NCBI GenBank assembly: GCA_964059195.1
Contig: CAXKWD010000002.1
Location: forward strand, 148,135,042-148,199,041
Length of the DNA stretch: 64,000 nucleotides
Reading direction: 5' to 3'
Origin: Ectobius pallidus
Taxonomy: Eukaryota; Arthropoda; Insecta; Blattodea; Ectobiidae
Each line of letters begins with the position of its first letter. Position 1 is the stretch's first letter. Below the pieces are notes generated by a model. It was not told the DNA's origin. It saw only the letters and a list, made by a program, of their open reading frames with translations, and ran no database searches. Position numbers and translations under genes: made by a program. Shown in pieces: positions 11,049 through 21,639 of the stretch.

Positions 11049-11789
11049 CAACTACTCTCAATATGTAATACCGTCCACTCCCTGTCTTTTTCCGGCACAC
11101 GCTACTACTAGCGCCGCCAGTGAGCAGGAACGGGCAGTTACTCGTCAGCTGATATAGTTAACGTTTGTCTGTTGTGTTTTGTGTACGAAAATATAATATA
11201 AATTCTAGTAAATCAGGGTGCCCACAGGGGGGGGGGTTAAGGCGCAGACTGAGTCATTGAAATTTCTGGGGGGGGAAATATTATCGTGTTATGAATTTTC
11301 TGGCCGGGGGTTGAAAATTGTTGCAAAATTAGAGTTTTATATGTTAAAAATAAAAACGGCCAAGTTCTATAACTTCAAAAGGTCTCTTTTAATTCTTTAT
11401 AAAGATAAAGATGAAGAATTTCGACAGCCATGGGCGTACCCGGGGGGGGGCGCAAGGAAAAAAATGTATATTATTAATTATTATCGTCAGGTGTTTTTCT
11501 TTTAAGACAATTATTATAATTGCAGAAGTTTTACCATATCGACAATATGGAAGCAGAATCCACAGTGGATTAGGAAAGGGGGGTTCAGACCCCCAAGAGT
11601 CAAAACCTAAAATTCTATATTTGTATTTAAAAAATATATTTATTTAATTAAACAAGATTTGTTGGTGTGTCAAATATGATATAGCAGTTATTTTCTTTTC
11701 ATAACATAATGAGTAGGCCTATTATGTCCACTGTTCCATGTGCTATTTAACTTTTCTTATAAATAGTAATAAGTATTATAATTTAGGTA

Positions 11790-12070
11790 ACAATTTCATG
11801 TTTAAGTTGCCATGTCTTAGAGTATAGTAAACCAATTTGCTAACTAGTTTTTCAGCGCTAAAATAGCGTAAAATATGATTTTCATTAGTTCAACATTTAA
11901 AACTTTCCCGGGGGTGGACACCCGACTTAGGTAACATTTTCTTGTTTACATTGGCATGTCTTAGAGTATGGTAAACAAATTTCCTAACTAGTTTTTGAGT
12001 GCTAAAATAGCGTAAAATGTGATTTTCATTAATTCAACATTTAAAAATTTTCTGGGATGGACCCCCGACC
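11790..12070. repeat. 140-bp tandem repeat, about two units
   Basis: Each unit contains GTAACA(A/T)TTTC.TGTTTA, a TGTCTTAGAGTAT.GTAAAC block, GCTAAAATAGCGTAAAAT and ends in a G-run followed by GGAC. Two units are present in this copy of the larger repeat. Confidence 0.75.
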
Positions 12071-12644
12071 CCTTTTTTGGGGGGTATTCCAAACCCCCCC
12101 GGCACTTCCGACCCTCCCCGCAATTATTTTCTGGCTACTTATTATATTATTAATATAAAATACAATGTAGCCCAAGAAGTTAAAGCGACAAAAAATAAAT
12201 TAATTAAAAAAATTGCCCCCCCTAGAAATTATCATATGGGCGCCCATGTCGACAGGCAATTGGGTTGGGGGTGAGCAATGAAGTTTTGGGGGTGGGCACC
12301 CCTGAGTAAAATAATAAATACAACATAGGCCTAAAGAAAATGTCAGGTTATGTAGGTGGCATGATATGTGCCGTCTATGGTTGTAATAATTATTTTGAGA
12401 GTGAAATAAGTAAAATCGTTAATTAGAGTGTGTACAAGACTGATTCATTCAGATGTTCATTGGCTTACCATCCGAATTGTTTTACATGTAAAAATTTCAA
12501 ATTAAAAAAAAATATATATATTGTAGAAAGTATCTTGCAAAGCGTATGAATTAAAATTTAAAGCTGATTTTCACGAAACTGTATTAAAGTGAAACAATTA
12601 GTGTGAAACAAAGTGTGTGTGGAACGCCATGCGGCAGAAGTGAA

Positions 12645-13120
12645 ACTTTTTTTTTATTTTTTCAATTTTGGATTATTGGATTTTTCAAATTTTGGATTGT
12701 TGGACTTTTTAATATTGGGTTTTTGAACTTTTTAGATTTTGGATTTTTTAAATTTCTGACCTTTTTATTCTTTAATTTTGGATTTTTACATTTTTTTACA
12801 TTTTCGATCATTGAATTTTTTTAGTTTTGTATTTTTTAATTTTTTATTTTTTATTTTGGATTTTTTTATTTTTATATTTTAGAATTTTATAATTTTGGAT
12901 ATTTATGTTTTAAATTTTGGATATTAAGATTTTTTAATTTTTTATTTTTTAAATTTTGGACTTATTAATTTTGGTTCTTTGAATTTTTTTGATTTTGAAA
13001 TTTTAGATTATTTAAATGTTGGATCTTTGATTTTTTATTTTTTGTATATTTTAATTTTGAATTTTTTAACATTTAAATTTTGGATTTTTTAATTTTTAAT
13101 TTTTGGGCTTTTTCAGTTAT
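12645..13120. repeat. T-rich low-complexity tract (TTTTGGATTTTT-like)
   Basis: Nearly 480 bp are composed of T-runs punctuated by AATTTTGGA-type words, with almost no C on this strand. The open frame here (12,603-12,824, phenylalanine-rich) is only a translation of the repeat. A second copy lies at 15,400-15,870. Confidence 0.85.
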
Positions 13121-14224
13121 GGATAAGCCTAATCATTGAGTTGATTGTTTTTTGTGCAGTCCGTTCCGTCACACCTCACTAATTTCGTGACGATTTTGAG
13201 CGTTACACAAGCTCTCGATTTACCCCTACCGCGGCTAAAGAAGTTTTACTTAAAAAATTAGCGTTATCGTCATTTAATTAAGTTAGTTTAGCGGTAGTGT
13301 AAATTGTGTTATTTCCCGGCCTAATTCCTGCATTAACAAGCACAAAAATAAGTTACTGTGTCATCAGGACTTTGAAAAACAAATTTATTTCTGCAGCTAT
13401 ATAGGTTCATTAAGTAGCTTCTGAGACTGCTGCCCATTCCCACTCAACAGATGGCACATCTGTGCTAGTGGACAGTTTGAACAAAGGCAAATACTCTCAA
13501 TAAGTAATACCGTCCACTCCCCGTCTTTCCCGGGACACGCTACTACTAGCGCCGCCAGTGAGCAGGAATGGGCAGTTACTCGTCAGCTGATATAGTTAAC
13601 GTTTGTCTGTTGTGTTTTGTGTACGAAAATATAATATAAATTCTAGTAAAACAGGGTGCCCACGGGGGGGGGGGGGGTTAAGAAGCAGACTGCGTCATTG
13701 ATATTTCTGGGGGGGGGAAATATTATCGTGTTATGAATTTTCTGGCCGGGGGTTGAAAATTGTTGCAACATTAGAGTTTTATATGTTATAAATAAAAACG
13801 GCCAAGTTCTATAACGTCAAAAGGTCTCTTTTAATTCTTTATAAAGATAAAGATGAAGAATTTCGACCGCCATGGGCGTACCCGGGGGGGGACGCAAGGA
13901 AAAAAATGTATATTATTAATTATTATCGTCAGGTGTTTTTCTTTTAAGACAATTATTATAATTGCAGAAGTTTTACCATATCGACAACATGGAAGCGGAA
14001 TCCACAGTGGATTAGGAAAGGGGGGTTCAGACCCCCCAAGCGTCAAAACCTAAAATTCTATATTTGTATTTAAAATATATATTTATTCAATTAAACAAGA
14101 TTTGTTGGTGTGTCAAATATGATATAGCAGTTATTTTCTTTTCATAACATAATGAGTAGGCCTATTATGTCCACTGTTCCATGTGCTATTTAACTTTTCT
14201 TATAAATAGTAATAAGTATTATAA

Positions 14225-14800
14225 TTTAGGTAACAATTTCATGTTTAAGTTGCCATGTCTTAGAGTATAGTCAACAAATTTGCTAACTAGTTTTTCAGTG
14301 CTAAAATAGCGAAAAATATTATTTTCATTAGTTCAACATTTAAAAATTTCCCGGGGGTGGACACCCGACTTAGGTAACATTTTCTTGTTTACATTGGCAT
14401 GTCTTAGAGTATGGTAAACAAATTTCCTAACTAGTTTTTGAGTGCTAAAATAGCGTAAAATGTGATTTTCATTAATTCAATAGTTTAAAAATTTCCGGGG
14501 CTGGACCCCCCACATAGGTAATGATTTCTTATGTCCATTGAAATGTCTTAGAGTATGGTAAACAAATTTCATAACTAGTTTTCAGTGCTAAAATAGCGTA
14601 AAATGTGATTTTCATTAGTTCAATATTTAAAAATTTCCCGGGGTGGACATCCGACTTAGGTAACATTTTCTTGTTTACATTGGCATGTCTTAGAGTATGG
14701 TAAACAAATTTCTTAACTAGTTTTTGAGTGCTAAAATAGCGTAAAATGTGATTTTCATTAGTTCAGTATTTAAAAATTTTCTGCGATGGACCCCCAACCC
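14225..14800. repeat. 140-bp tandem repeat, about four units
   Basis: The same 140-bp monomer as at 11,790-12,070, expanded to about four units, accounts for most of the size difference between the two large repeat units. Some units have lost the G-run. Confidence 0.75.
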
Positions 14801-15399
14801 CTTTTTTGGGGGGTATTCCAAACCCCCCGGCACTTCCGACCCTCCCCGCAATTATTTTCTGCCTACTTATTATATTATTAATATAAAGTACAAAGTGGCC
14901 CAAGAAGTTAACGCAACAAGAAATAAATTAATTAAAAAAATTGCCCCCCCTAGAAAATATATGGGCGCCCTCGTCGACAGGCAATTGGGTTGGGGGTGAG
15001 CAATGAAGTTTGGGGGGTAATCAATGAAGTTTTGGGGGTGGGCACCCCTGAGTAAAATAATAAATACAACATAGGCCTAAAGAAAATGTCCGGTTATGTA
15101 GGTGGCATGATATGTGCCGTCTATGGTTGTAATAATTATTTTGAGAGTGAAATAACTAAAATCGTTAATTAGAGTGTGTACAAGACTGATTCATTCAGAT
15201 TTTCATTGGCTTACCATCCGAATTGTTTTACATGTAAAAATTTCAAATAAAAAAAAAAGTGTATATTGTACAAAGTATCTTGCAAATCGTATGAATTAAA
15301 ATTTAAAGCTGATTTTCACGAAAATGTATTAAAGTGAAACAATTAGTTTTGATACTTATTAAAAAAAGTGTGTGTGGAACGCCATGCGGCAGAAGTGAA

Positions 15400-15870
15400 A
15401 CTTTTTTTTTTATTTTTTCAATTTTGGATTATTGGATTTTTCAAATTTTGGATTGTTGGACTTTTTAATATTGGGTTTTTGGACTTTTTAGATTTTGTAT
15501 TTTTTAAATTTCTGACCTTTTAATTCTTTAATTTTGGAGTTTTTAATTTTTTTACATTTTAGATCATTGAATTTTTTTAGTTTTGTATTTTTTAATTTTT
15601 AATTTTGGATGTTTTATTTTTATATTTTAGAATTTTAGAATTTTGGATATTTATGTTTTAAATTTTGGATATTAAGATTTTTTAATTTTGAATTTTTTAA
15701 ATTTTGGACTTATTAATTTTGGTTCTTTGAATTTTTTTATTTTGAAATTTTAGATTATTTAAATGTTGGATCTTTGATTTTTTTATTTTTTGTATATTTT
15801 AATTTTGGATTTTTTAACTTTTTAAATTTTGGGTTTTTTAATTTTTAATTGTTGGACTTTTTCAGTTTTG
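15400..15870. repeat. T-rich low-complexity tract, second copy
   Basis: This is the counterpart of 12,645-13,120 in the second large unit, with scattered small indels and base changes. It is non-coding. Confidence 0.85.
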
Positions 15871-16317
15871 GATAAGCCTAATCATTGAGTTGATTGTTTT
15901 CCGTTCCGTCACACCTCACTAATTTCGTGACGATTTTGAGCGTTACACAAGCTCTCGATTTACCCCTACCGCGGCTAAAGAAGTTTTACTTAAAAAATTA
16001 GCGTTATCGTCATTTAATTAAGTTAGTTTAGCGGTAGTGTAAATTATGTTATTTCCCGACCTAATTCCTGCATTATCAAGCACAAAAATAAGTTACTGTG
16101 TCATCAGGACTTTGAAAAACAAATTTATTTCTGCAGCTAGATGGGTTCATTAAGTAGCTTCTGAGACTGCTGCCCATTCCCACTCAACAGATGGCACCTC
16201 TGTGCTAGTGGACAGTTTGAACAAAGGGAATAGAGTAGAGTGGGCGGTATTCTTATTGAGAGTATTTGACAAAGGGAATAGAGTAGAGTGGACGGTATTC
16301 TTATTGAGAGTATTTGA

Positions 16318-16660
16318 CATTAGTGGTAGCTCATACTGGAGGTAGCACTGCATGATGAAAAATCGTGACGGCAGGGTTCGCGGTCCGCCATGAAAGTGAA
16401 CGTATAATTTAGCTCCTATCCCGTATCTCCTTCTAACAAACTCATGTGTATTAATGGGATTATGAAGATGTGTTGGCGTTTTTAAAACACTTTTATGAAT
16501 GAAACGTTTCAATATAAACTAATTGATGCTTTTTAAGTACATAACAAAACTAATTTCATATCGTAATGGTTTGGTAAAAATATTTCTTTAATCTCAATCA
16601 GGCGTGAATGCACATTGGTAAACAGTTGTAAACACTCGCATTTTAAATATTAAAATAACT
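16318..16660. other. unassigned sequence right of the tandem repeat
   Basis: A reverse frame (16,512 down to about 16,320: THLHNPINTHEFVRRRYG...) reads open until the repeat border, where it continues into repeat sequence. It has no recognised domain. It may be the other flank of whatever the large repeat inserted into. Confidence 0.25.
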
Positions 16661-16929
16661 TCACAATAAGCCTTCATTTTGCGATATTATGCTTGATTTC
16701 GATATATAAAGAGAATAGACAAAATCTGTTCTAAGTGCTTTGGAAATGTATAAACCGTGACCTTCAACTTTACCGTTACTGTACTGGATACAAATCACAT
16801 TATTTTTTTTTAACAATTCCTGTAGACTAGCGCAAAGGGAAGCCACTGAAATAAAATTTCAAAATACTTTAAGTCAGTAGGCCTACTTAGAAGTTCCTTT
16901 TATTCAAATATGAAATTTAATTAGCCATG

Positions 16930-17098
16930 CTATTTATCTTCTTGTTCTTGCGACAGACAATCAATCGTCTGTAGCCTTTTGTTCTTTCTCAATTCTGTTT
17001 TGATAGGAGATGGTGGGAGATCATCTGTTTGTCTGTTTATCCATTTTCGTATAATTTTCAGCGAGGTCTTATACAAAAACATCTGCTTCCTCTTATTT
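16930..17098 (-). CDS. candidate 3'-terminal exon of an unknown gene
   Basis: On the reverse strand a pyrimidine-rich acceptor (TTTTTAATTGCAG) precedes 17,098. An open frame of about 55 codons follows (KRKQMFLYKTSLKIIRKW... to LSQEQEDK) and stops with TAG at 16,930. AATAAA follows 27 bp later (16,903-16,898). Basic composition, acceptor, stop and polyadenylation signal together resemble a last coding exon; upstream exons would lie at higher coordinates. No family was recognised, and in AT-rich DNA such signals can arise by chance. Another acceptor-like site (TTTTATTTCAG) precedes an open frame at 16,849-16,661. Confidence 0.3.
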
Positions 17099-17232
17099 CT
17101 GCAATTAAAAACTAGCATGAAAAATTTAGGCCTACATGCATAAGAATACTATGATTACATGACTGACATTTTGCATAATTTATATTCCTACATGGTACCT
17201 AAAGTAGGCCTACTACTAACCACATTACGAAC

Positions 17233-17475
17233 CAGTGGCGTAACGAGGGGTTTGAACCCCCCCCCCCCCATTGATTAAAAAAAGGAAAATTGTACAATTT
17301 TTTTAAGTCTGCTTATAAATTGCTTAATACGAGTATAAAGCGTGGGAAGCTTAAAACTCGTTATTGTGCATCTTAATTTTTAAAATTTTCCGGGGGAGGA
17401 CCCCTGGGGGGGTATTCCATACCCCCCAGATGTTGTAACCTCCCCCCCTATATGGTCGGCCTGGTTACGCCTATG
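17233..17475 (+). mobile_element. hAT-type MITE (243 bp) with 8-bp target duplication
   Basis: Termini CAGTGGCGTAACGAGG and, inverted, CATAGGCGTAACCAGG are flanked by TTACGAAC at 17,225-17,232 and 17,476-17,483. It contains C-runs and G-runs near each end. A second copy in inverted orientation sits at 22,982-23,253. The 8-bp duplication points to the hAT superfamily. Confidence 0.85.
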
Positions 17476-17639
17476 TTACGAACGAGTTGTCTTTTTGGAA
17501 CAATAATTTTTTGAAGATGTCCTGGAAAATTGAAGATTGATGGTACAGCATCTTTTAGTAATTTTACAAGTGCACCAGTCCTTATGACTGATAGCAATCA
17601 GGTGTAAAGTGTCTGCTGCTTAATGTACTGTACGCTGTG

Positions 17640-18500
17640 GGTGACCAATATTCTCTGCACATTGCTTGAACCCACTTCTTCGGAATATCAGGCCAAGAAA
17701 ATGGAAACCTGTACAAACTCTTGATGGATCCCTTTCTTGGAACAGTCATGTCAACAAAATCGAAAGTAAAATCAGTTCAGGACTATTTGTATTAAGAAAC
17801 ATTGTCAAATACCTCCCAATGGATACTACTAGGATTGTGTATTTTGCACTCATTTACTCACACATTACATATGGGATTGAATTATGGGGCAATACATCTA
17901 AGGAAAACATTAGGAAAATTCTTACATTGCAAAAGAGAGCAGTTAGATACATGGGTAAACTGCCATATAATAGTGCTTGTAAGGAAACATTTAGAAAACT
18001 ATCGCTGTTGACTGTTCCTTCGATATTCATTCTACGATCCATATTGTACTTAAAATATAATAACTCAACCCCGGTAGCAAAAAACTCGGATGTTCACAAT
18101 CACCAAACTAGAGGTGCTAATAACCTGGCTATCACCAGGCATAGACTTAAGCTTTTTGAAAAAAAAACCAAGCTACATCGGCACTAAATTTTTCAATAAA
18201 CTCCCGCCATACATGAGAAATACTGAACCAAAGAAAAAATTCAAACAATTACTTGTAAGCTTCCTCATAAGTAAAGCATACTGTGATGTCGAGGAATTCT
18301 TGGAGGATGATTTATCTTAATGTATGTATGTATGCTGTATGTATGATGTATGTTGTATATTATGTAACATTTATTATGCATATTTTTGTATTGTGAATAT
18401 TGAGTTTTTTATAGAGTGCTTGTTATGAATGTAAGGGTGCAAATGCAGATGTTCATAAACATGTATTTTGTACTATGTTATGATGAACAAATCTAAATAA
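17640..18500 (+). pseudogene. non-LTR reverse transcriptase C-terminal fragment with 3' end
   Basis: The open frame from 17,666 has SLDGSLSWNSHVNKIESK, SSGLFVLRNIVKYLP, then YFALIYSHITYGIELWG, the standard C-terminal RT motifs of CR1/Jockey-like elements. A frameshift near 18,170 leads to the last segment (IGTKFFNKLPPYMRN...), ending at 18,320. The 3' untranslated part ends near 18,505 with AATCTAAATAAATCTAAAAA, a short repeat tail. It is 5'-truncated, like most such copies. Confidence 0.82.
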
Positions 18501-18509
18501 ATCTAAAAA

Positions 18510-19140
18510 CAAATGAAACAGGCAAGAAAAAGACAAACGTTCGTGGCTATGCTATGCTTGAGGCTAAGTCAGATTTGGCCAGTATCCTCAAATGTTCCAA
18601 ACAAAAATAACCTACTTGTGAAACTTAAGTTCACTTCCATTTCTCTGGAGCTCTGTGCAGCCATATACCACGCAATATTTGACCATTTTGTCATGAAAAA
18701 TAATAAAAACACATTCATAAATATATGTTTAACATAGGAAGCACACTTCACCAATACGTACGGTGTAGCCAACTTAACAACAAGTGAACGTCACGATTTA
18801 TGCAATTCCAAAGCACAGCTGTTGTGTATCCTGTTTATACCCATATATTGAGATCACTGCATTAGTGAAGTTCTGCACCGAGAACTAAGTCATGTCTCAA
18901 ATGCACATTGTGCGCTCTTCCTACTTTATTATTATTCTCTGTTGCTGTTTTGCATTCCTCCCACAATGCATTGCATGACGTGTCATGAGAAGTTTTGTCA
19001 ATCTTAAAGAGGTTGTATATTTGAGATCATGTAATTTGCACTAATTACAGGCCAAATGAGTATATGTCATTGTGTATATTAATACATCTTTTTCGACTAA
19101 CCATTGATATTAACTGTATTTTCGTGGACAAACCGTAAAT
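18510..19140 (+). other. upstream region of the TM9SF exon
   Basis: This is the only sizeable stretch near the gene with no obvious transposon. It is not CpG-rich. A short reverse frame (18,772-18,569) and an overlapping forward frame have no recognised domain. TGACGTGTCA at 18,976-18,985 is a possible bZIP site. No TATA box was seen close to 19,141. Confidence 0.4.
18976..18985 (+). promoter_or_regulatory. possible bZIP-binding site TGACGTGTCA
   Basis: It contains the TGACGTG core bound by CREB3/XBP1-type factors and lies about 155 bp before the first codon of a predicted endomembrane protein. One such word can occur by chance. Confidence 0.25.
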
Positions 19141-19260
19141 ATGATTTTCACGGCGTGTATCGGTGTTTGGTTTTTAGGAGTAATTCCATTTTCCAATGGA
19201 TTTTATTTGCCCGGTTTAGCACCTGTAAATTACTGTAAGGAACAAACTGGGCAGTGCAAG
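19141..19260 (+). CDS. first coding exon of a TM9SF (EMP70/nonaspanin) protein
   Basis: It starts at ATG 19,141 with a hydrophobic signal peptide of about 20 residues, followed by FYLPGLAPVNYC, the conserved mature N-terminus of TM9SF2-type proteins, then a second cysteine (GQCK). The sequence CAAG|GTAAAG at 19,257-19,266 is a near-perfect splice donor; beyond it the frame reads into low-quality sequence and stops, as an intron would. Known members are nine-transmembrane Golgi/endosome proteins; the lumenal cysteines and nine membrane spans would be in later exons, none of which I could find here. A spliced copy would not keep a donor, so this is not a processed pseudogene. Paralogue (TM9SF2 versus TM9SF4) is not decided. 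Confidence 0.8.
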
Positions 19261-20102
19261 GTAAAGTATTGTGAAGTATTTTTAATTATTTTAGTTTTCA
19301 TCTCGACGAGGGTGGTGTTAAAATGTGTTCATTCCGTGTCAAATCACACTTTTGATGAAAATTTAACCTCACCATCTCAGATTTGGATGAAATTTTGAGG
19401 AGAGGTAGTTTTTATGCATATTAAAAGAAATACAAACTTTTATTAAAATATTTCAACCCATTTTGAAAATACAGCCATATAAAGTATTTTTAAAATTGCA
19501 TTAACAACGTATCTTTCAACTGATGTAGCAACTCTTCTAATTAACCCACAGAGTTTGGTAAGGTGTCATTTTTTTAGAATTTTGGCGAAATCCAAAAACA
19601 GGTGGCCCCTTAAGCTCCGCCCATTCGATATTCACATTTGCACGGACTGTGTGATGTAAACATTTAGATTAAGTCCCTCAAAAATTTTCTAAGTCCGAAA
19701 GTTCATGTTGATATGCTATGAATGGCGAAGACTCCCGAAGTGCCGAGACTAGTAATGGAGGCAACATCTGAAGCACGGAGATGCCCTGAGACTGCAAGCG
19801 TGAAGCCAACTGTCCGAGCGTTTGGTACTAAAAGGGGGTGATGTTTATATGTTTATAGATATGGTTACATCTTTGTTACTTTGTTTTCAACAATTCAGAT
19901 GTGAAAATGAGGAAGAAAAATTATTTTTCACTTGTGAACATGATGTGAAAAAATTAGTAATAATTTGATATTGACATTTTAAAATCCCTGAAAATTGTCA
20001 GGCATACCACAGTATTCATTGATGGTTTATCCACTACCGGTAGATTATAGTGTCAGCTGTGAACAAAAGAAAAGATTACACCAATCAGATTGGCCCTTTG
20101 CA
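19261..20102 (+). other. start of presumed intron 1 of the TM9SF gene
   Basis: It opens with the donor GTAAAG and has no recognised repeat boundary or open frame with a known domain. Intron assignment follows from the exon call. Confidence 0.45.
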
Positions 20103-20773
20103 AGAAATCATGGCAAAAGATAGATTTATGCTGCCCGTTGACGAAGCTCCACCCGCTCTCGCCCGCCTGTTCATTTCCCCCGCTGACCCTCCCTTCCGAG
20201 CCAATGCGCACGTTTCTGCTTGCTTCCCGCTTCCCCTACATCTCCTATCACGGCCATGTATATACTTGCTTAGTGCCGATGCTGCAGGTACGAAAATTAC
20301 AATTGTACCGTAGTAAAATTACTTTATTAATTTAGTAGGGCATTCTGAATTCTCTCGAAATTCTAGTTCAGTGGCAGTTAGGTTATGAACAGTGATATTA
20401 ATTTAAGAAGGCATTCTGAATTTGATATTAGACTTGAATAGCTCACCGATTCCTTCCCCTCGCTTCCGATCCCGGCGGACGCACCTATTGTTCCATGGCT
20501 TCCTTGATAGTCTAACGCTGTTTTATGAGAGGTGTGGAAGGGTAAAAAGCTTCTGCATTTAGTTAAATAACGATAGGTAAATTCTAGGTCAGTGACAGGT
20601 TTTGTTAGGTTAGCAACGTTATGTTAGTTCAGGAGCAACACACTAAATAGCGCGATTGTATTGTGTCTCACATTGAATCTCTCCTGCTCTCACGGGACCC
20701 GCCTCGTGAGAGAGTTCGTGGGAGGAGCCTAGCGGGCAGCATAAATCTATTTTTTCCCGAAATCATGTTTCTT
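20103..20773. mobile_element. MITE-like element with about 45-bp inverted termini
   Basis: The left end (AAGAAATCATGG...GATAGATTTATGCTGCCCG) and right end (CGGGCAGCATAAATCTATTTTTTCCCGAAATCATGTTTCTT) are imperfect inverted repeats. The interior is non-coding and locally GC-rich near both ends. Overlapping frames at 20,050-20,335 are translations of it. Superfamily and target duplication could not be fixed. Confidence 0.6.
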
Positions 20774-21140
20774 AGACCTTATCGCATGCTGAAGAGTTAA
20801 AAATTTTAATTTTCTACGTATCAACCTTCATATTTGTGACATAATAATTTTTGTCCACATTTCAAGCCCCAAGTCTATACTTCTAATGTCCAAAATTTCA
20901 TCTTGTTATTGCAAATAGTGTTGAAAATATTGAACTTTTACTCCAATGCCTGCTCGGGCATGGTCTCTTGGTGTATGAGCTCCCTTAAGCTGGTAAACTG
21001 GTGACTTGTCAGGGTTTACAACTTACGTACTAAAATGATAAAAGTGAAGGAATTCTAACTGTATTCATCATGTAAAAGTTACAATTTGTATGATGAAATA
21101 AGTCCTTTGTAATATTTCATAATATAGGCTGTCTTCTATT

Positions 21141-21584
21141 TGAGCCAATCCATAGTGACGGGTACGTGACATTTGGACAGGTTTCATTACACTTATTTCT
21201 TTCTACCTCTCAACCATATTGCAGGAATGTCATCAAAGTTTTTTGTGTTAACATACCAACCCATTAGAAGTACAAAGTATGATCTAATGTTTTTTTCAAG
21301 GCTGTATAATTGAGCTGGAAAATATATTGTGCATGTGACGGGTGTGACTATGATTGGACAAAGGTTTTTTCTTATGTAGGTTTAATTGAAAATTCTGTGA
21401 ATTGATTAGCTTCACTATATTTGCTTTATTTTTTCAAGCAAGAGGACTGATAAACATACTGAAATGCATAATTAGATTTTACAAAAATATTTATATAGTT
21501 ATTGAAAATTTACTTTATCAGTGTGATGGGTGTGACATGTTGGATGTGACAATATCAACTTATCACCGAGACTTAAACTAAATT
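21141..21584 (+). repeat. left arm of a divergent inverted repeat with GTGACGGGTGTGAC motifs
   Basis: From GAGCCAATCCATAGTGACGGG to the SINE border this matches, in inverted orientation, 27,382-27,824. Both arms contain several copies of GTGACGGGTGTGAC or close variants, spaced in AT-rich sequence, and both abut the 3' end of the same SINE family. The arms differ by scattered substitutions and motif copy number. Confidence 0.7.
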
Positions 21585-21639
21585 AAACTCCGTGGCGCTA
21601 CATCCCTGGAGGGTCTTGGCCTACCACCTGACCGCTGCA

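Larger units (their letters stand above)
11053..16317. repeat. head-to-tail pair of a TIR-bounded 2.4/2.8-kb repeat
   Basis: Unit 1 (11,053-13,488) and unit 2 (13,489-16,317) are near-identical direct copies. Both open with TACTCTCAATA.G.AATACCGTCCACTC. The inverted form GAGTGGACGGTATTCTTATTGAGAGTATT closes unit 2, where it occurs twice in 50-bp direct repeats (16,217-16,266 and 16,267-16,317). Unit 1 lacks that closing terminus. Each unit contains G-runs, 140-bp tandem repeats, a long T-rich tract and a final block with GACGATTTTGAGCG. No transposase is encoded. It looks like a non-autonomous DNA element duplicated in tandem; superfamily unknown. Confidence 0.75.

Noticed and set aside
12603..12824. 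Phenylalanine-rich hydrophobic 'membrane protein'
   Set aside because: It is the translation of the T-rich low-complexity tract; the same kind of frame is not preserved in the second copy.
11790..14800. 140-bp tandem repeats considered as a CRISPR-like array
   Set aside because: Monomers are 140 bp, head to tail, without unique spacers, in a eukaryotic sequence.
20050..20335. Proline-rich open frames near a GC-rich patch, considered as a second TM9SF exon
   Set aside because: They overlap an inverted-repeat MITE and contain none of the conserved lumenal motifs of TM9SF proteins.
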